DNA of 64,000 nucleotides from Novosphingobium aquimarinum (GTDB taxonomy: Bacteria > Pseudomonadota > Alphaproteobacteria > Sphingomonadales > Sphingomonadaceae): positions 62,001 to 126,000 of the forward strand of contig NZ_WRPO01000006.1 in assembly GCF_009746585.1 (NCBI RefSeq), read 5' to 3'. A program made the translations under genes and the position numbers. The notes below the pieces were generated by a model. It was not told where the DNA came from and ran no database searches. It saw only the letters and a list, made by a program, of their open reading frames with translations. The stretch's first letter is position 1. Every line of letters begins with the position of its first letter. This document shows positions 41,918 through 50,649 of this stretch, in pieces.

Positions 41918-42385
41918 ATGGCTGAATGTCCCTCGTCGCGCCAGCTGGTGCCGGCGCGCAACGCGCCCGACTGGCGCAAGGCCTTTCTCACCGCGCTGGC
42001 GGAAAGCTCGAACGTCAAGGCGTCGGCCGCTCGGGCGGGCATCTCGCCGTCCACGGCCTACGATGCGCGCCGCAACGATCCCGCGTTTCAGCGCGAGTGG
42101 CAGGACGCGCTGTTCGAAGGATACGAGCACTTGGAAATGACCTTGCTCCAGCGCTTGCGCGAAGGCGAGATCAAGCCCGCTGCGGGCGCCAAGCGCGGCA
42201 AGCGCACGTTCGACAACGCCACCGCGTTTCGCCTGCTGATGCTTCACCGCGAAAGCGCGGCGCGCGCCATGGCGCAGCGCGAAAACCGCGATGCCGATGC
42301 CGTACTCGCCTCGATCGACGCCAAGATCGACCGGATGCGCGCAGTGAAACGCGCCGGTGGCAGGATCGGCGATGCCCCGGAGTGA
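41918..42385 (+). CDS. Terminase small-subunit-like protein (GTA/phage remnant)
   Basis: A 155-residue protein with an HTH-like N-terminus, APDWRKAFLTALAESSNVKA then SAARAGISPSTAYDARRNDP, and a helical tail. HTH plus position directly before a terminase large subunit fits the TerS/first gene of RcGTA-like clusters or phage packaging modules. ATG 41918 follows GGAGCGAG; the open frame upstream is unlikely to be coding. It appears intact although its downstream partners are broken. Confidence 0.75.
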   Translation: MAECPSSRQLVPARNAPDWRKAFLTALAESSNVKASAARAGISPSTAYDARRNDPAFQREWQDALFEGYEHLEMTLLQRLREGEIKPAAGAKRGKRTFDNATAFRLLMLHRESAARAMAQRENRDADAVLASIDAKIDRMRAVKRAGGRIGDAPE

Positions 42386-42863
42386 CCGGCTCACCTCGAT
42401 CGCAAAGCTGAAGATCAGCGAGTACGATCGCTTCATCGGCTGGTTCAACGCGAAGGAACAGGACGAGATCGGCACCCACTGGCAATTGTGGGCGCGCAAG
42501 GAACAGCTTCCGCCCGAAGGCGACTGGCGGACCTGGCTGATCATGGCCGGGCGAGGTTACGGCAAGACTCGCGCCGGGGCGGAGTGGGTCCGGGCAGTGG
42601 CGCATCGTGATCCCGAGGCGCGCATCGCGCTCGTCTCGGCCTCGCTGAACGAAGCACGCGCGGTGATGGTGGAAGGGCAAAGCGGCATCCTCGCCATCAG
42701 CCCGCCCACCCGCCGGCCCCATTTCGAGCCCTCACTGCGGCGCTTGACCTGGCCCAACGGCGCGCAGGCGCTGCTCTATTCGGCGGGCGAACCGGAAATG
42801 CTGCGCGGGCCACAGCACAGCCACGCGTGCCGGACAGGCGCAAAAAGAAGTCTTCGTCAATGA
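42372..42863 (+). pseudogene. Terminase large subunit, 5' fragment truncated by deletion
   Basis: Begins at ATG 42372, overlapping the small subunit by 14 bp. It carries the packaging ATPase start: FIGWFNAKEQDEIGTHWQLW, Walker A MAGRGYGKTRAGAEWVR, ARIALVSASLNEARAVMVEG, and LYSAGEPEMLRGPQHSHA. In intact homologues the next residues lead into the Walker B Asp/Glu (..W.DE.AKW). Here the sequence switches near 42826 to out-of-frame DNA (CRTGAKRSLRQ, stop). Only about 150 of more than 400 residues remain; the nuclease domain is lost. Confidence 0.88.
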
Positions 42864-43227
42864 GGCGCACGTAATCCTCGATGCGCTTGTGCACGGGGCA
42901 ATCGAAGCGGAGATCGACGGTCCGCCGGCAGACCCGCAAGACGGCGAATGCTGGCTCATCGCCCCGTCCGCCATCGATCAATGGGCCGGGCGGGACGCCC
43001 AGCTCGCTTGTCGCCAGGCCGGGCAATGGATCTATATTGCGCCACGGGAAGGCATGCGAATTTTCGACCGGTCACGCGGTCAGGAGCTTTTTTATTCGCA
43101 AGGCTGGGTCAGTGTGGAACCAGTTCAGGAACCATTTGGAGGTTCGACTGTTGACCCTCAAGCCCGAGCCGCGATCGCTGATTTGATCTCGGCCCTCACG
43201 GACTTGGGACTTTTGCCTGCGGCGTAA
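42823..43227 (+). pseudogene. DUF2793 protein, 3' fragment fused to the terminase remnant
   Basis: From about 42826 another frame reads AGQAQKEVFVNEAHVILDAL, GAIEAEIDGPPADPQDGECW, LIAPSAIDQWAGRDAQLACR and ends ALTDLGLLPAA. That is the body of DUF2793, a protein encoded near the end of GTA/prophage tail regions in sphingomonads. Its own start is missing; a GTG at 42889 exists but would lack the conserved QAQKE region. The fragment lies immediately against the terminase fragment. Confidence 0.82.
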
Positions 43228-43346
43228 TGCAGTTGGCGTGTTCAGGGATAGAATTTGTGCCGACAAAGAAGCGATTTGGCTTTATTAATACGTCACAAGC
43301 CCCCGAAAACGCGACATTGTTGCAACACTCCCAGTCAAAGGTCGCT

Positions 43347-43375
43347 TGCACGGTCATTGTAGAGGGGTTAGATAC
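43347..43375 (+). promoter_or_regulatory. Putative promoter of the OmpA-like gene
   Basis: TTGCAC (43347-43352) and TAGATA (43370-43375) are spaced by 17 bp; the predicted start near 43382 leaves a leader of about 37 nt before the ATG, which has AGGGGAA as ribosome site. Surrounding DNA is AT-richer than average. Confidence 0.5.
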
Positions 43376-43418
43376 CCCGACACTCGGTGGCTCCATATCT
43401 CTCAATAGGGGAAACGTA

Positions 43419-44531
43419 ATGCGGAAACTCGTCATAGGGATGGCGTTGGCTTCGACCGCTGTCGCCACGCCCGCTTTGGCGCGCGATGATAGCTGGTATC
43501 TCGAACTCGATTTCGGTCCGATGATTGTCGAGGACTCGGAAATCGATTTTGGTGGTGTGAAAAATGCCGCCACGCTTGATTCGGAATATGGCGTCGATGG
43601 TGGTGCTGCTCTCGGTTATGACTTCGGTGCTTTCCGTCTGGAAGCCGAAGCCAGCTACCGGATGGCAGACAATGACGACCTGACGGTGGTTGCGCCCGGG
43701 ATTCCCGGTCTCGCCACGACCCAGCTCCTCACTGGCAATTATTCGAACATTCGCGGCGACGCGAGCGTCCTGTCGTTCATGGTGAACGGCATGCTCGACT
43801 TCGGCGACGATGATGGCATCCAGGGCTTCGTCGGCGGTGGTGCCGGCATCAGCCGTGTCGACTACGATGCTTCGCTTTCCAGTGCCGGTCCGGGCTTCCT
43901 GGACGATACGGACAGCGGCTTCGCATGGCAGGTCATCGCGGGCGTTCGCGCTCCGCTCACCGATAGCATCGACGTCGGCATCAAGTATCGCTTCCACAAC
44001 GTCGACAACATCAAGCTTGTCGACAGCGCCGGTCGTGACGCTGAAACGCGCTGGCGTTCGCACTCGGCGATGGGCAGCCTGATCTTCAACTTCGGTGGTG
44101 ACGTTGCGCCTCCGCCGCCCCCGCCGCCGCCCCCGCCGCCCCCGCCGCCTCCGCCGCCCCCGCCGCCGGCCGAGATGGTCTGCAACAAGGGCCCGTACAT
44201 CGTCTTCTTCGAATGGGATAAGTCGGACATCACGCCCGAAGCTTCGACCATTCTCGACAGTGCGGTCAGCGCTTACGGCAGCTGCGACAACGTTCCGATC
44301 ATGCTGGCCGGTTACACCGACCGTTCGGGCACGACGCAGTACAACATGGGTCTGTCCGAGCGTCGTAACGCTTCGGTTCGCAGCTACCTGTCGGCTCGCG
44401 GCATCCCCGATGGCGCGATCTCGAGCCAGGCGTTCGGTGAATCGAACCCGCGGGTTCCGACGGCTGACGGAGTTCGCGAACTCCAGAACCGTCGCGTCGA
44501 GATCACTTACGGTCCGGGTTCGGGCATGTAA
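43419..44531 (+). CDS. OmpA-family outer-membrane protein with polyproline linker
   Basis: A 370-residue protein: signal peptide (MRKLVIGMALASTAVATPAL, then ARDD), a ~200-residue outer-membrane beta-barrel (GYDFGAFRLEAEASYRMADN, GFVGGGAGISRVDYD, VGIKYRFHNVDNIKL), a run of 20 consecutive prolines (about 231-250), and a C-terminal peptidoglycan-binding OmpA domain (VFFEWDKSDITPEASTILDS, LAGYTDRSGTTQYNMGLSER, ELQNRRVEITY). It links the outer membrane to the wall. Its own promoter and a strong terminator make it a single-gene unit. The proline tract is encoded by a near-perfect CCG/CCC/CCT triplet repeat. Confidence 0.95.
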   Translation: MRKLVIGMALASTAVATPALARDDSWYLELDFGPMIVEDSEIDFGGVKNAATLDSEYGVDGGAALGYDFGAFRLEAEASYRMADNDDLTVVAPGIPGLATTQLLTGNYSNIRGDASVLSFMVNGMLDFGDDDGIQGFVGGGAGISRVDYDASLSSAGPGFLDDTDSGFAWQVIAGVRAPLTDSIDVGIKYRFHNVDNIKLVDSAGRDAETRWRSHSAMGSLIFNFGGDVAPPPPPPPPPPPPPPPPPPPPAEMVCNKGPYIVFFEWDKSDITPEASTILDSAVSAYGSCDNVPIMLAGYTDRSGTTQYNMGLSERRNASVRSYLSARGIPDGAISSQAFGESNPRVPTADGVRELQNRRVEITYGPGSGM

Positions 44532-44559
44532 GTCGAACTTCGACGTTCGAAATAAGATT

Positions 44560-44590
44560 GGGGCCGGAGAAATCCGGCCCCTTTCTTTTT
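44560..44590 (+). terminator. Rho-independent terminator of the OmpA-like gene
   Basis: A 9-bp perfect stem GGGGCCGGA/TCCGGCCCC (44560-44568, 44573-44581) with a GAAA tetraloop is followed by TTTCTTTTT. It lies about 30 bp after the stop codon. Confidence 0.9.
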
Positions 44591-44638
44591 GTCAGTGATC
44601 GAAAGATCGAGGCGGGCGCAAAGTGCGCGCCGAATGTC

Positions 44639-45328
44639 CTAAGCGGCGTATTCGGTCGGATCGATAAGACCCGCCTTCGCGAAGCCTTCCTTGCGCAACC
44701 GGCAACTGTCGCAAAGACCGCAGGCCCGCCCGTCGGCGCCGGGATCGTAGCAGGACCAGCTCATCCCCGGGTCCAGACCCAGCCGGTCGGCTTCTTTGGC
44801 GATGTCCGCCTTGCCGAGAAACTGCAGCGGCGCATGAATCTGGACCGCACCGCCTTCGGCACCAACTTTGGTCGCCAGCCGCGCCAGCTTCTCGAACCCC
44901 GCGATGAATTCCGGCCGGCAATCGGGATAGCCCGAATAGTCGAGCGCATTCACTCCGATGAAGATGTGTCCGGCGCCAATGGCTTCGGCCCAGGACAGCG
45001 TCAGGGACAGGAAAACGAGATTCCGGGCCGGCACGTAAGTCACCGGAATTTCCTCACCCACACCGTCCTTGGGCACGGCGATGTCGGCCGTCAGCGCGGA
45101 ACCGCCGAACAAGGACAGATCGAGCGGCAGAACGATATGCCGCTGCGCCCCGAGCGTCCGGGCAATCGCTTTCGCGGCGTCGATCTCGCGGCGATGGCGC
45201 TGGTTGTAGTCGATCGTGAGCGCGTTGATGCGATACCCGGCCTCGACCGCCATGCCGGCCGCGACCATCGAATCGAGACCGCCCGATAGCAGCACGACTG
45301 CGCTTTCGCCTTCGCCCGGCTTAGACAC
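44639..45328 (-). CDS. queC: 7-cyano-7-deazaguanine synthase
   Basis: A 229-residue ATP-dependent enzyme making preQ0 for queuosine. The PP-loop is VLLSGGLDSMVAAGMA; IDYNQRHRREIDAAKAIA, YVPARNLVFLSLTLSWAEAI, GVNALDYSGYPDCRPEFI follow, and a Cys cluster SWSCYDPGADGRACGLCDSC provides the zinc ligands. Length matches the family. Other queuosine genes are not in the window. It ends shortly after the OmpA terminator, convergent with that gene. Confidence 0.95.
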   Translation of the reverse strand: MSKPGEGESAVVLLSGGLDSMVAAGMAVEAGYRINALTIDYNQRHRREIDAAKAIARTLGAQRHIVLPLDLSLFGGSALTADIAVPKDGVGEEIPVTYVPARNLVFLSLTLSWAEAIGAGHIFIGVNALDYSGYPDCRPEFIAGFEKLARLATKVGAEGGAVQIHAPLQFLGKADIAKEADRLGLDPGMSWSCYDPGADGRACGLCDSCRLRKEGFAKAGLIDPTEYAA

Positions 45329-45376
45329 GGCAGGCTACTCCCAAACTATCGGACCCGAGATGCACCACCACGCCAG

Positions 45377-45817
45377 TCACCGCGAACAGCGGCCCATGCG
45401 CCGGGCCTCCGCAGTGAACGCGAACGGCAACCCGTTCTCGATCCCCTGGCTGTCGATCTGGACCAGCGCTTCGTTCTCGAAACGGATATGCGTCCGACCA
45501 TAGCCCCGCCCATGACACATGTACTGCACCGTAATCTCGTCGGCGCTCTGGGAGACGGTCACGCGATCGCAAGGCACATCGGCATGACGCAACTGGATCA
45601 GGCTTTTGGGATCACCCAGGCACGTCCGTCGCGGGCGCATACTGGAGTCCCTGGACCGGATCTCCCACTCTCCCTTCTTCAAGCGGTCCAGTACGTTCGC
45701 TGCTGCCGGTTGCTGTGCCGAACTCGGTAAGGCCAGCATGCCGATGCCAAGGGCAAACGCGGCCATGACCACAGCACCTCTGCGCGACCAGACGGTTGAA
45801 TTGCCAATTTTCTGCAT
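45377..45817 (-). CDS. Exported DUF3617-like protein
   Basis: A 146-residue protein with an N-terminal signal (VVMAAFALGIGMLALPSSAQ) and a Cys-containing small domain: LKKGEWEIRSRDS, RRTCLGDPKSLIQLRHADVP, CDRVTVSQSADEITVQYMCH, GRTHIRFENEALVQIDSQGI, ending EARRMGRC. The pattern resembles DUF3617 periplasmic proteins (GxWE ... C ... GR.D). Function unknown. ATG 45817 is chosen from the signal-peptide position. Confidence 0.7.
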   Translation of the reverse strand: MQKIGNSTVWSRRGAVVMAAFALGIGMLALPSSAQQPAAANVLDRLKKGEWEIRSRDSSMRPRRTCLGDPKSLIQLRHADVPCDRVTVSQSADEITVQYMCHGRGYGRTHIRFENEALVQIDSQGIENGLPFAFTAEARRMGRCSR

Positions 45818-45873
45818 GGGCGCGAAATACCACCGACGCCTCAGACTTCCAAGCGCCGGGATCGTCGGCTGGC

Positions 45874-46809
45874 TCAGGCGTCTATCCGGAAGACTTTCGA
45901 ACAGAATTCGCATTCCACGGGGATGCGTCCATCAGGATCGCGCATGTCGGCCCGCTCCGTTTCCGGAAACTGGGTGAGGACCGACTGATAATGTTCGACA
46001 GTGCAGCGGCATCCCCGCCGGATCGTGTGGGTGGCTCCGACGCGGATTTCCCGCTCTTCGTGCAAGAGCCGCCAGATCAGCGACTCAATCGAGAGGGCAG
46101 GATCGACGAGTTCCGCGTAACGGACCGATCCGGCCAGCGCGACGATATGCTCCCAATCCGGCGCGATCGCGCCTTCGGATTTGACGTGCAGTCGCTCCTT
46201 GCCCTCTTCTCCATCCGGGAAGTGCTGGACCAGCATGCCACCAGCGACGCAATTCCCGCCTTCGGACCGAACGGCGACGCGGATCAAGGTCGGGATTTGC
46301 TCGGAGCGCTCGAAGTAGCGCTCGCAGACGCCGCTCAGCGTGTCTCCTTCGAGCGGCACGATGCCTTGATAGCGCTCGCCGGACGTGGCGAGATCGAACG
46401 TGATCGCGAGGTAGCCGGTCCCGAATGTCGATGCGACGCTGGCGTTGCTACCCTGCTCGTGCATCTTTTCCGAATCGTAGCGCAAGTACCCGCGCACATC
46501 GCCATCGCGAAAATCGCACACCAGAAAGTCGACCGTGCCGCCTTCGGCCTGAATCTGGAAGGTGAGCTGGCTCGCTTCGTCCTTCAGCAAGGACCCCATC
46601 AGAGTGGTCAGAACCAGCGCTTCGGCCATGACGTGCCGGATAGGCTGCGGGTAGTCATGCGCCGACAGGACATGATCGAGTACCGGCCCGAGCCGAACGG
46701 CTCGGCCACGCACGTCACGATCGGGTACCGAGAATGACAGAACGCGATCGAAGCCGGTTTCGTCCTGCTCGATCAGGTACTCGTCGCTCACAATCTGCCC
46801 AGCGTCCAC
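45874..46809 (-). CDS. hslO: Hsp33 redox-regulated chaperone
   Basis: A 311-residue chaperone switched on by oxidative unfolding. The N-terminal fold is present ([50 protein letters not shown]), and the C-terminal redox switch has all four Cys: [15 protein letters not shown] and [11 protein letters not shown]. The start overlaps the argF stop by 22 bp, so it is probably the third gene of the arg transcript. Confidence 0.95.
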   Translation of the reverse strand: MDAGQIVSDEYLIEQDETGFDRVLSFSVPDRDVRGRAVRLGPVLDHVLSAHDYPQPIRHVMAEALVLTTLMGSLLKDEASQLTFQIQAEGGTVDFLVCDFRDGDVRGYLRYDSEKMHEQGSNASVASTFGTGYLAITFDLATSGERYQGIVPLEGDTLSGVCERYFERSEQIPTLIRVAVRSEGGNCVAGGMLVQHFPDGEEGKERLHVKSEGAIAPDWEHIVALAGSVRYAELVDPALSIESLIWRLLHEEREIRVGATHTIRRGCRCTVEHYQSVLTQFPETERADMRDPDGRIPVECEFCSKVFRIDA

Positions 46810-47717
46810 AACAGGACCGACTTCTGCGCGTGGATCCTGTTTTCGGCCTCGTCCCAGATCGCGGACTGTGGACCGTCAATGACGTCTGCCGTGACTTCTT
46901 CGCCACGGTGCGCGGGCAGACAATGCAGGAACACGGCAGAAGGATCGGCAAGACCCATGAGCTCGGCATTAACCTGATAGGGCTGCAGGGCCGCCACGTG
47001 CGCTTCGCCGCCCGGCTGCCCCATCGAGACCCAAGTGTCGGTCACGACGACCTGGGCGCCGCGCACGGCTTCCTTCGCATCGCGAACGACCTCGATCGTG
47101 GCCCCGGCCTGCCTGGCCCTGTCCACAAATTGCGGATCGGGCTCGTACCCCTCGGGTCCGCCCAAGCGAAGCGTGAACTTCATCAGCCCCGCCGCTTCGA
47201 TCCACGAATTCGCGACATTATTGCCATCGCCCAGCCAGGCGACCTGAAGCCCAGGCAGGGCAAACCCCCGCTCCACGACGGTCAGCAGATCCGCGACGAT
47301 CTGGCACGGGTGGGAGAGGTCGGTCAGCCCGTTGATCACCGGAACTTCGGCATAACGCGCCAATTCCTCGATCTTGGCATGGTCGTCGGTGCGGATCATG
47401 ATCGCATCGACCATGCGGCTGAGAACCTGCGCGGTATCGCCAACCGTTTCGCCGCGGCCGAGCTGCATGCTCCCGGCCTCCATGATGATGCCCGTGCCAC
47501 CAAGCTGGCGGATCGCCATGTCGAACGAAACCCGCGTGCGAGTCGAGTTCTTCTCGAAGATCATCGCCAGCGTATGACCCGAGAGCGGTGCGTCGCTGTC
47601 GGTGGTGCCCTTGGGCTTGCCCGCGCGAGCGGCCTTGCGATCGATCGCGTCGTTGATCATCGCGGCAAGCGCATCGCCGCCTGCATCCTGCAGGCCGAGA
47701 AAATGCCGCACGTTCAT
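46788..47717 (-). CDS. argF: Ornithine carbamoyltransferase
   Basis: A 309-residue arginine-pathway enzyme making citrulline from ornithine and carbamoyl phosphate. Diagnostic motifs are [20 protein letters not shown] (carbamoyl-phosphate loop), [29 protein letters not shown] and [14 protein letters not shown] (ornithine site). It begins with ATGA overlapping the argD stop. Confidence 0.97.
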   Translation of the reverse strand: MNVRHFLGLQDAGGDALAAMINDAIDRKAARAGKPKGTTDSDAPLSGHTLAMIFEKNSTRTRVSFDMAIRQLGGTGIIMEAGSMQLGRGETVGDTAQVLSRMVDAIMIRTDDHAKIEELARYAEVPVINGLTDLSHPCQIVADLLTVVERGFALPGLQVAWLGDGNNVANSWIEAAGLMKFTLRLGGPEGYEPDPQFVDRARQAGATIEVVRDAKEAVRGAQVVVTDTWVSMGQPGGEAHVAALQPYQVNAELMGLADPSAVFLHCLPAHRGEEVTADVIDGPQSAIWDEAENRIHAQKSVLLWTLGRL

Positions 47718-48910
47718 GCTGCAGCCTCGACCGCGTAGTCTGCCGCCGCTGCCGAGAGCTTGTTCATGAACTCGTCGATGTGGCTATCGTCGATCACCAG
47801 CGGTGGCAGGATACGCACCACGTTGTCCCCAGCCGCCACGGTCAGCAGACCGTGCTCGTCGCGCATGTGCGCCACGAACGGACGCGGCTCGGTCTTCAAC
47901 TTGATGCCGATGAACAGGCCGCGGCCGCGCACGCCCTCGAACAAGTCGGGGTAGTTGCCGATGAATTGTTCGATCCGGCCGCGCAGCCTTTCGCCTTTCG
48001 CGCGAACATCCTTCAGGAAGGCCTCGTCGGCGATCACGTCGAGCACGGCTTCGGCGGCCGCCATCGCCAAGGGATTGCCGCCGTAGGTCGATCCGTGCGT
48101 GCCGATGCCCATGCCGCGCGCGGCCTTTTCCGTCGCCAGGCAAGCGCCGAGCGGGAAGCCGCCCCCGATGCCTTTCGCCGTCGCCAGGACGTCCGGCACG
48201 AAGCCGTATTGCTCATAAGCATAGAAGGTGCCGGACCGACCGACGCCGCTCTGCACCTCATCGACGACCAGGATCAGATCGTGTGCATCGCACAAATCGC
48301 GCAGTCCCTTCAGGAAGGCTTCGTCTGCGATGCGGATGCCGCCCTCGCCCTGGATCGGCTCGACCAGGAAGCCGGCGGTCTTGGGCCCGATCGCCGCCTT
48401 CGCCGCGTCCAGATCGTTGAAGTCGACATAGCGGAACCCAGGCATCAAGGGCGCGAAGCCCTTGTGCATCTTTTCCTGGCTGGAAGCGCTGATCGTTCCC
48501 AGCGTGCGGCCGTGAAAGGCATTGTTGAAGGTGATCAGTTCGTGCCGGTCGTGATCGCCATCAGCGCTGTTCTGGTGATAGGCCCGCGCGGTCTTGATTG
48601 CGCATTCCACCGCTTCCGCGCCTGAGTTGGTGAAGAAGACCGTGTCCGCGAAGGTCAGGTCGACCAAGCGCTGCGCCAGATGCTCACCTTGCGGGCTGCC
48701 GTAGAGGTTCGACACGTGCATCAGCTTCGCGGCTTGCGCCTGGATCGCGCCGATCAGCCCCTCGTGCGAATGGCCGAGCGCGTTGACCGCGATGCCGCTG
48801 GCGAAATCGAGGAAGCGCCGCCCGTCCTCGCTGATGAGATGGCAGTGCTCGCCGCGAACGGGACGCACATCGCAACGCGGATAGACGGGCATGAGGGGAG
48901 TGATGGACAT
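47714..48910 (-). CDS. argD: Acetylornithine aminotransferase (class III)
   Basis: A 398-residue PLP enzyme. Seen are [79 protein letters not shown], and the PLP lysine in [14 protein letters not shown]. It is followed by argF with a 4-bp overlap, which supports acetylornithine as substrate; succinyl-diaminopimelate use is also known in the family. Confidence 0.95.
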   Translation of the reverse strand: MSITPLMPVYPRCDVRPVRGEHCHLISEDGRRFLDFASGIAVNALGHSHEGLIGAIQAQAAKLMHVSNLYGSPQGEHLAQRLVDLTFADTVFFTNSGAEAVECAIKTARAYHQNSADGDHDRHELITFNNAFHGRTLGTISASSQEKMHKGFAPLMPGFRYVDFNDLDAAKAAIGPKTAGFLVEPIQGEGGIRIADEAFLKGLRDLCDAHDLILVVDEVQSGVGRSGTFYAYEQYGFVPDVLATAKGIGGGFPLGACLATEKAARGMGIGTHGSTYGGNPLAMAAAEAVLDVIADEAFLKDVRAKGERLRGRIEQFIGNYPDLFEGVRGRGLFIGIKLKTEPRPFVAHMRDEHGLLTVAAGDNVVRILPPLVIDDSHIDEFMNKLSAAAADYAVEAAA

Positions 48911-48951
48911 GTACTTGGCCTCTTGATCGCAACCAATCGTTTCGCAAACGA

Positions 48952-49031
48952 CAAATGGCGGCCCTTGGGACCGCCATTTGCGCTTAACTAGGCCCTGCTT
49001 CTTCCGGGGTCAAACCCGGTGATTCGCAGGG
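48952..49031 (-). terminator. Two hairpins between the cold-shock gene and argD
   Basis: CAAATGGCGG (48952-48961) pairs with CCGCCATTTG (48971-48980), 10 bp. A second structure nests CCGGG/CCCGG (49004-49008, 49015-49019) inside CCCTGC/GCAGGG (48993-48998, 49026-49031), starting 10 bp past the cold-shock stop. They may end that transcript; the first also lies about 42 nt before argD and could fold in its leader. No good U-tract is present. Confidence 0.45.
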
Positions 49032-49041
49032 ATCGGGAAGA

Positions 49042-49794
49042 TCAACCGAGCGCTGAGAGGTTGACCGCCGAGTACTTGCCTCGTCGATCCACTTCGATGT
49101 CGAATTCCACCCGGTCACCTTCGTTCAGCCCGGAAAGGCCCGAGCGTTCCACCGCGCTGATGTGAACGAAGGCATCGGCCTGGCCATCATCGCGCGTGAT
49201 GAAGCCGAAGCCTTTCATTGAGTTGAAGAACTTGACCGTTCCGGTGGCCTTCTCGCCGGTCAGCTCGCGCTGCGGAGCCTCGCGCTTCTCGACCGCGATG
49301 ACTTCGCCGACAGGCTGCAGATCGCTAGCGGAAATCTTCCCGCCACGATCGACCAGCGTGAACTCGAGCTGCTGGCCTTCTGCCAGGCCTTCGAGGCCGG
49401 CGCGCTCGACAGCGCTGATGTGCACGAACACATCTTCGCCGCCCTCATCGCGCTGGATGAAGCCGAAACCCTTGTTTTGGTTGAAGAACTTTACGGTGCC
49501 TTTGCCCTGGCCGACAACCTGCGCGGGCATGCCACCTCGACCGCCGCCGCCGCCACCGCCGAAGCCGCGACCACCGCCGCCTCCGCCAAAGCCGCCACCG
49601 CCGCGTGGGCCACCGCCACCGCCGCCGAAACGGTCTTCCTGAAAACCGCCGCCCGGGCGATCGCCGCCACCGCCGAATCTGTCGCCGCCGCCGCCGAACC
49701 GATCCTGTCCACCATAGAACGGATCGAATTCTTCTTCGCCGAACCTATCCCGCTTGTCGCGTCCCCTACCGCGACGCCCTCTATCAAAACCCAT
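49042..49794 (-). CDS. Double cold-shock-domain protein with Gly/Arg-rich N-terminus
   Basis: A 250-residue protein. The first ~95 residues are low-complexity ([20 protein letters not shown], then repeated DRFGGGG and long GGG tracts with Arg/Phe, RGG-like). Two cold-shock domains follow, each with RNP1 KGFGFI and RNP2 VFVHIS or AFVHIS: one begins [20 protein letters not shown], the other [20 protein letters not shown]. Two-domain CSPs are typical of alphaproteobacteria; the long RGG-like arm is more extreme and suggests strong RNA binding or condensation (inference). No recognised signal was found in the 49795-50068 upstream gap. Confidence 0.92.
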   Translation of the reverse strand: MGFDRGRRGRGRDKRDRFGEEEFDPFYGGQDRFGGGGDRFGGGGDRPGGGFQEDRFGGGGGGPRGGGGFGGGGGGRGFGGGGGGGRGGMPAQVVGQGKGTVKFFNQNKGFGFIQRDEGGEDVFVHISAVERAGLEGLAEGQQLEFTLVDRGGKISASDLQPVGEVIAVEKREAPQRELTGEKATGTVKFFNSMKGFGFITRDDGQADAFVHISAVERSGLSGLNEGDRVEFDIEVDRRGKYSAVNLSALG

Positions 49795-50068
49795 TTCTAA
49801 GAACGTACCTTCGCTTCGCCCCAAAAGCGTTCGCCCGGCCACGCGGACGAATCGCGCCAGGCGACAGTCGGAGTAACCGATACACGTGATCAGCCCTCTG
49901 CTGCGAGATAAGGTATACACACTTTTCGCGCCCCTTGCGACCACAAATAGTTGCGATTGCGCGCGAAGCGGAATCTTGTGTTGGTGTCGCGATAGCCTAT
50001 CGCCGCCGTACCGTTCAGCAAGTGACGCCCGATCGGATGATGACGCATCGAGCCAGGAGATTTCGCCC

Positions 50069-50500
50069 ATGTTCAAGACGATCGATCCCGACATCCTCGT
50101 CAGCCCGCAGATCGATCCGGCCGATGTGGCGGAAGCGAGGGACCGTGGGATCGAGCTGATCATCAACAACCGCCCCGAGGGCGAGTCGGATGACCAGACT
50201 CCAGGCGAAGCAATCGAGGCTGCCGCCCAGGCTTCGGGCATCGCTTACGTCTCGATCCCGGTCACGCACGCCGGTTTCAGTCAGTGGCAGGTCGATGCCA
50301 TGGTCGCGGCCCTGGAGTCGGCCAAAGGCCCGGTGCTGGCATATTGCCGTTCGGGTACGCGCTCGACTTTGCTTTGGGCCCTGGCCCGCGCGCGAATGGG
50401 CGACGATCCCGACCAGCTGGCGTCGAAGGCGGGGGCCGCGGGATACGACGTTGGCCCGGTCCGGCCAGTCCTGGACATGATCGCCGCAAACCGAAGCTGA
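50069..50500 (+). CDS. TIGR01244-family (Blh-like) sulfurtransferase/phosphatase-fold protein
   Basis: A 143-residue protein with [59 protein letters not shown] and the active-site loop [20 protein letters not shown] (C-x5-R-like). The family resembles dual-specificity phosphatase/rhodanese folds; its fused relatives act in sulfide oxidation (Blh/ETHE1), but stand-alone function is unknown. AGGAG precedes ATG 50069. Transcribed away from the cold-shock gene. Confidence 0.85.
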   Translation: MFKTIDPDILVSPQIDPADVAEARDRGIELIINNRPEGESDDQTPGEAIEAAAQASGIAYVSIPVTHAGFSQWQVDAMVAALESAKGPVLAYCRSGTRSTLLWALARARMGDDPDQLASKAGAAGYDVGPVRPVLDMIAANRS

Positions 50501-50550
50501 CACGCGCCGTGCAGCGGTAGGGGCTAACACCCTTCAAGTCTGGGCAATGA

Positions 50551-50582
50551 GAAAGGGCCGGAGCGGTTGCTCCGGCCCTTTC
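50551..50582. terminator. Bidirectional terminator between the TIGR01244 gene and amt
   Basis: A 14-bp perfect stem GAAAGGGCCGGAGC/GCTCCGGCCCTTTC (50551-50564, 50569-50582) with loop GGTT. The A/T ends of the stem allow termination in both directions, serving the two convergent genes. Confidence 0.8.
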
Positions 50583-50649
50583 CTTTGGCGTCGAGAGATC
50601 GAATGCGACGAAGGAGAGAGCGAACTCGCCTCCGTCGACCCGAACCCTG

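Noticed and set aside
44109..44168. CCG triplet tract as a possible CRISPR or tandem-repeat locus
   Set aside because: It is a continuous polyproline coding tract without spacers; no CRISPR array is visible in the window.
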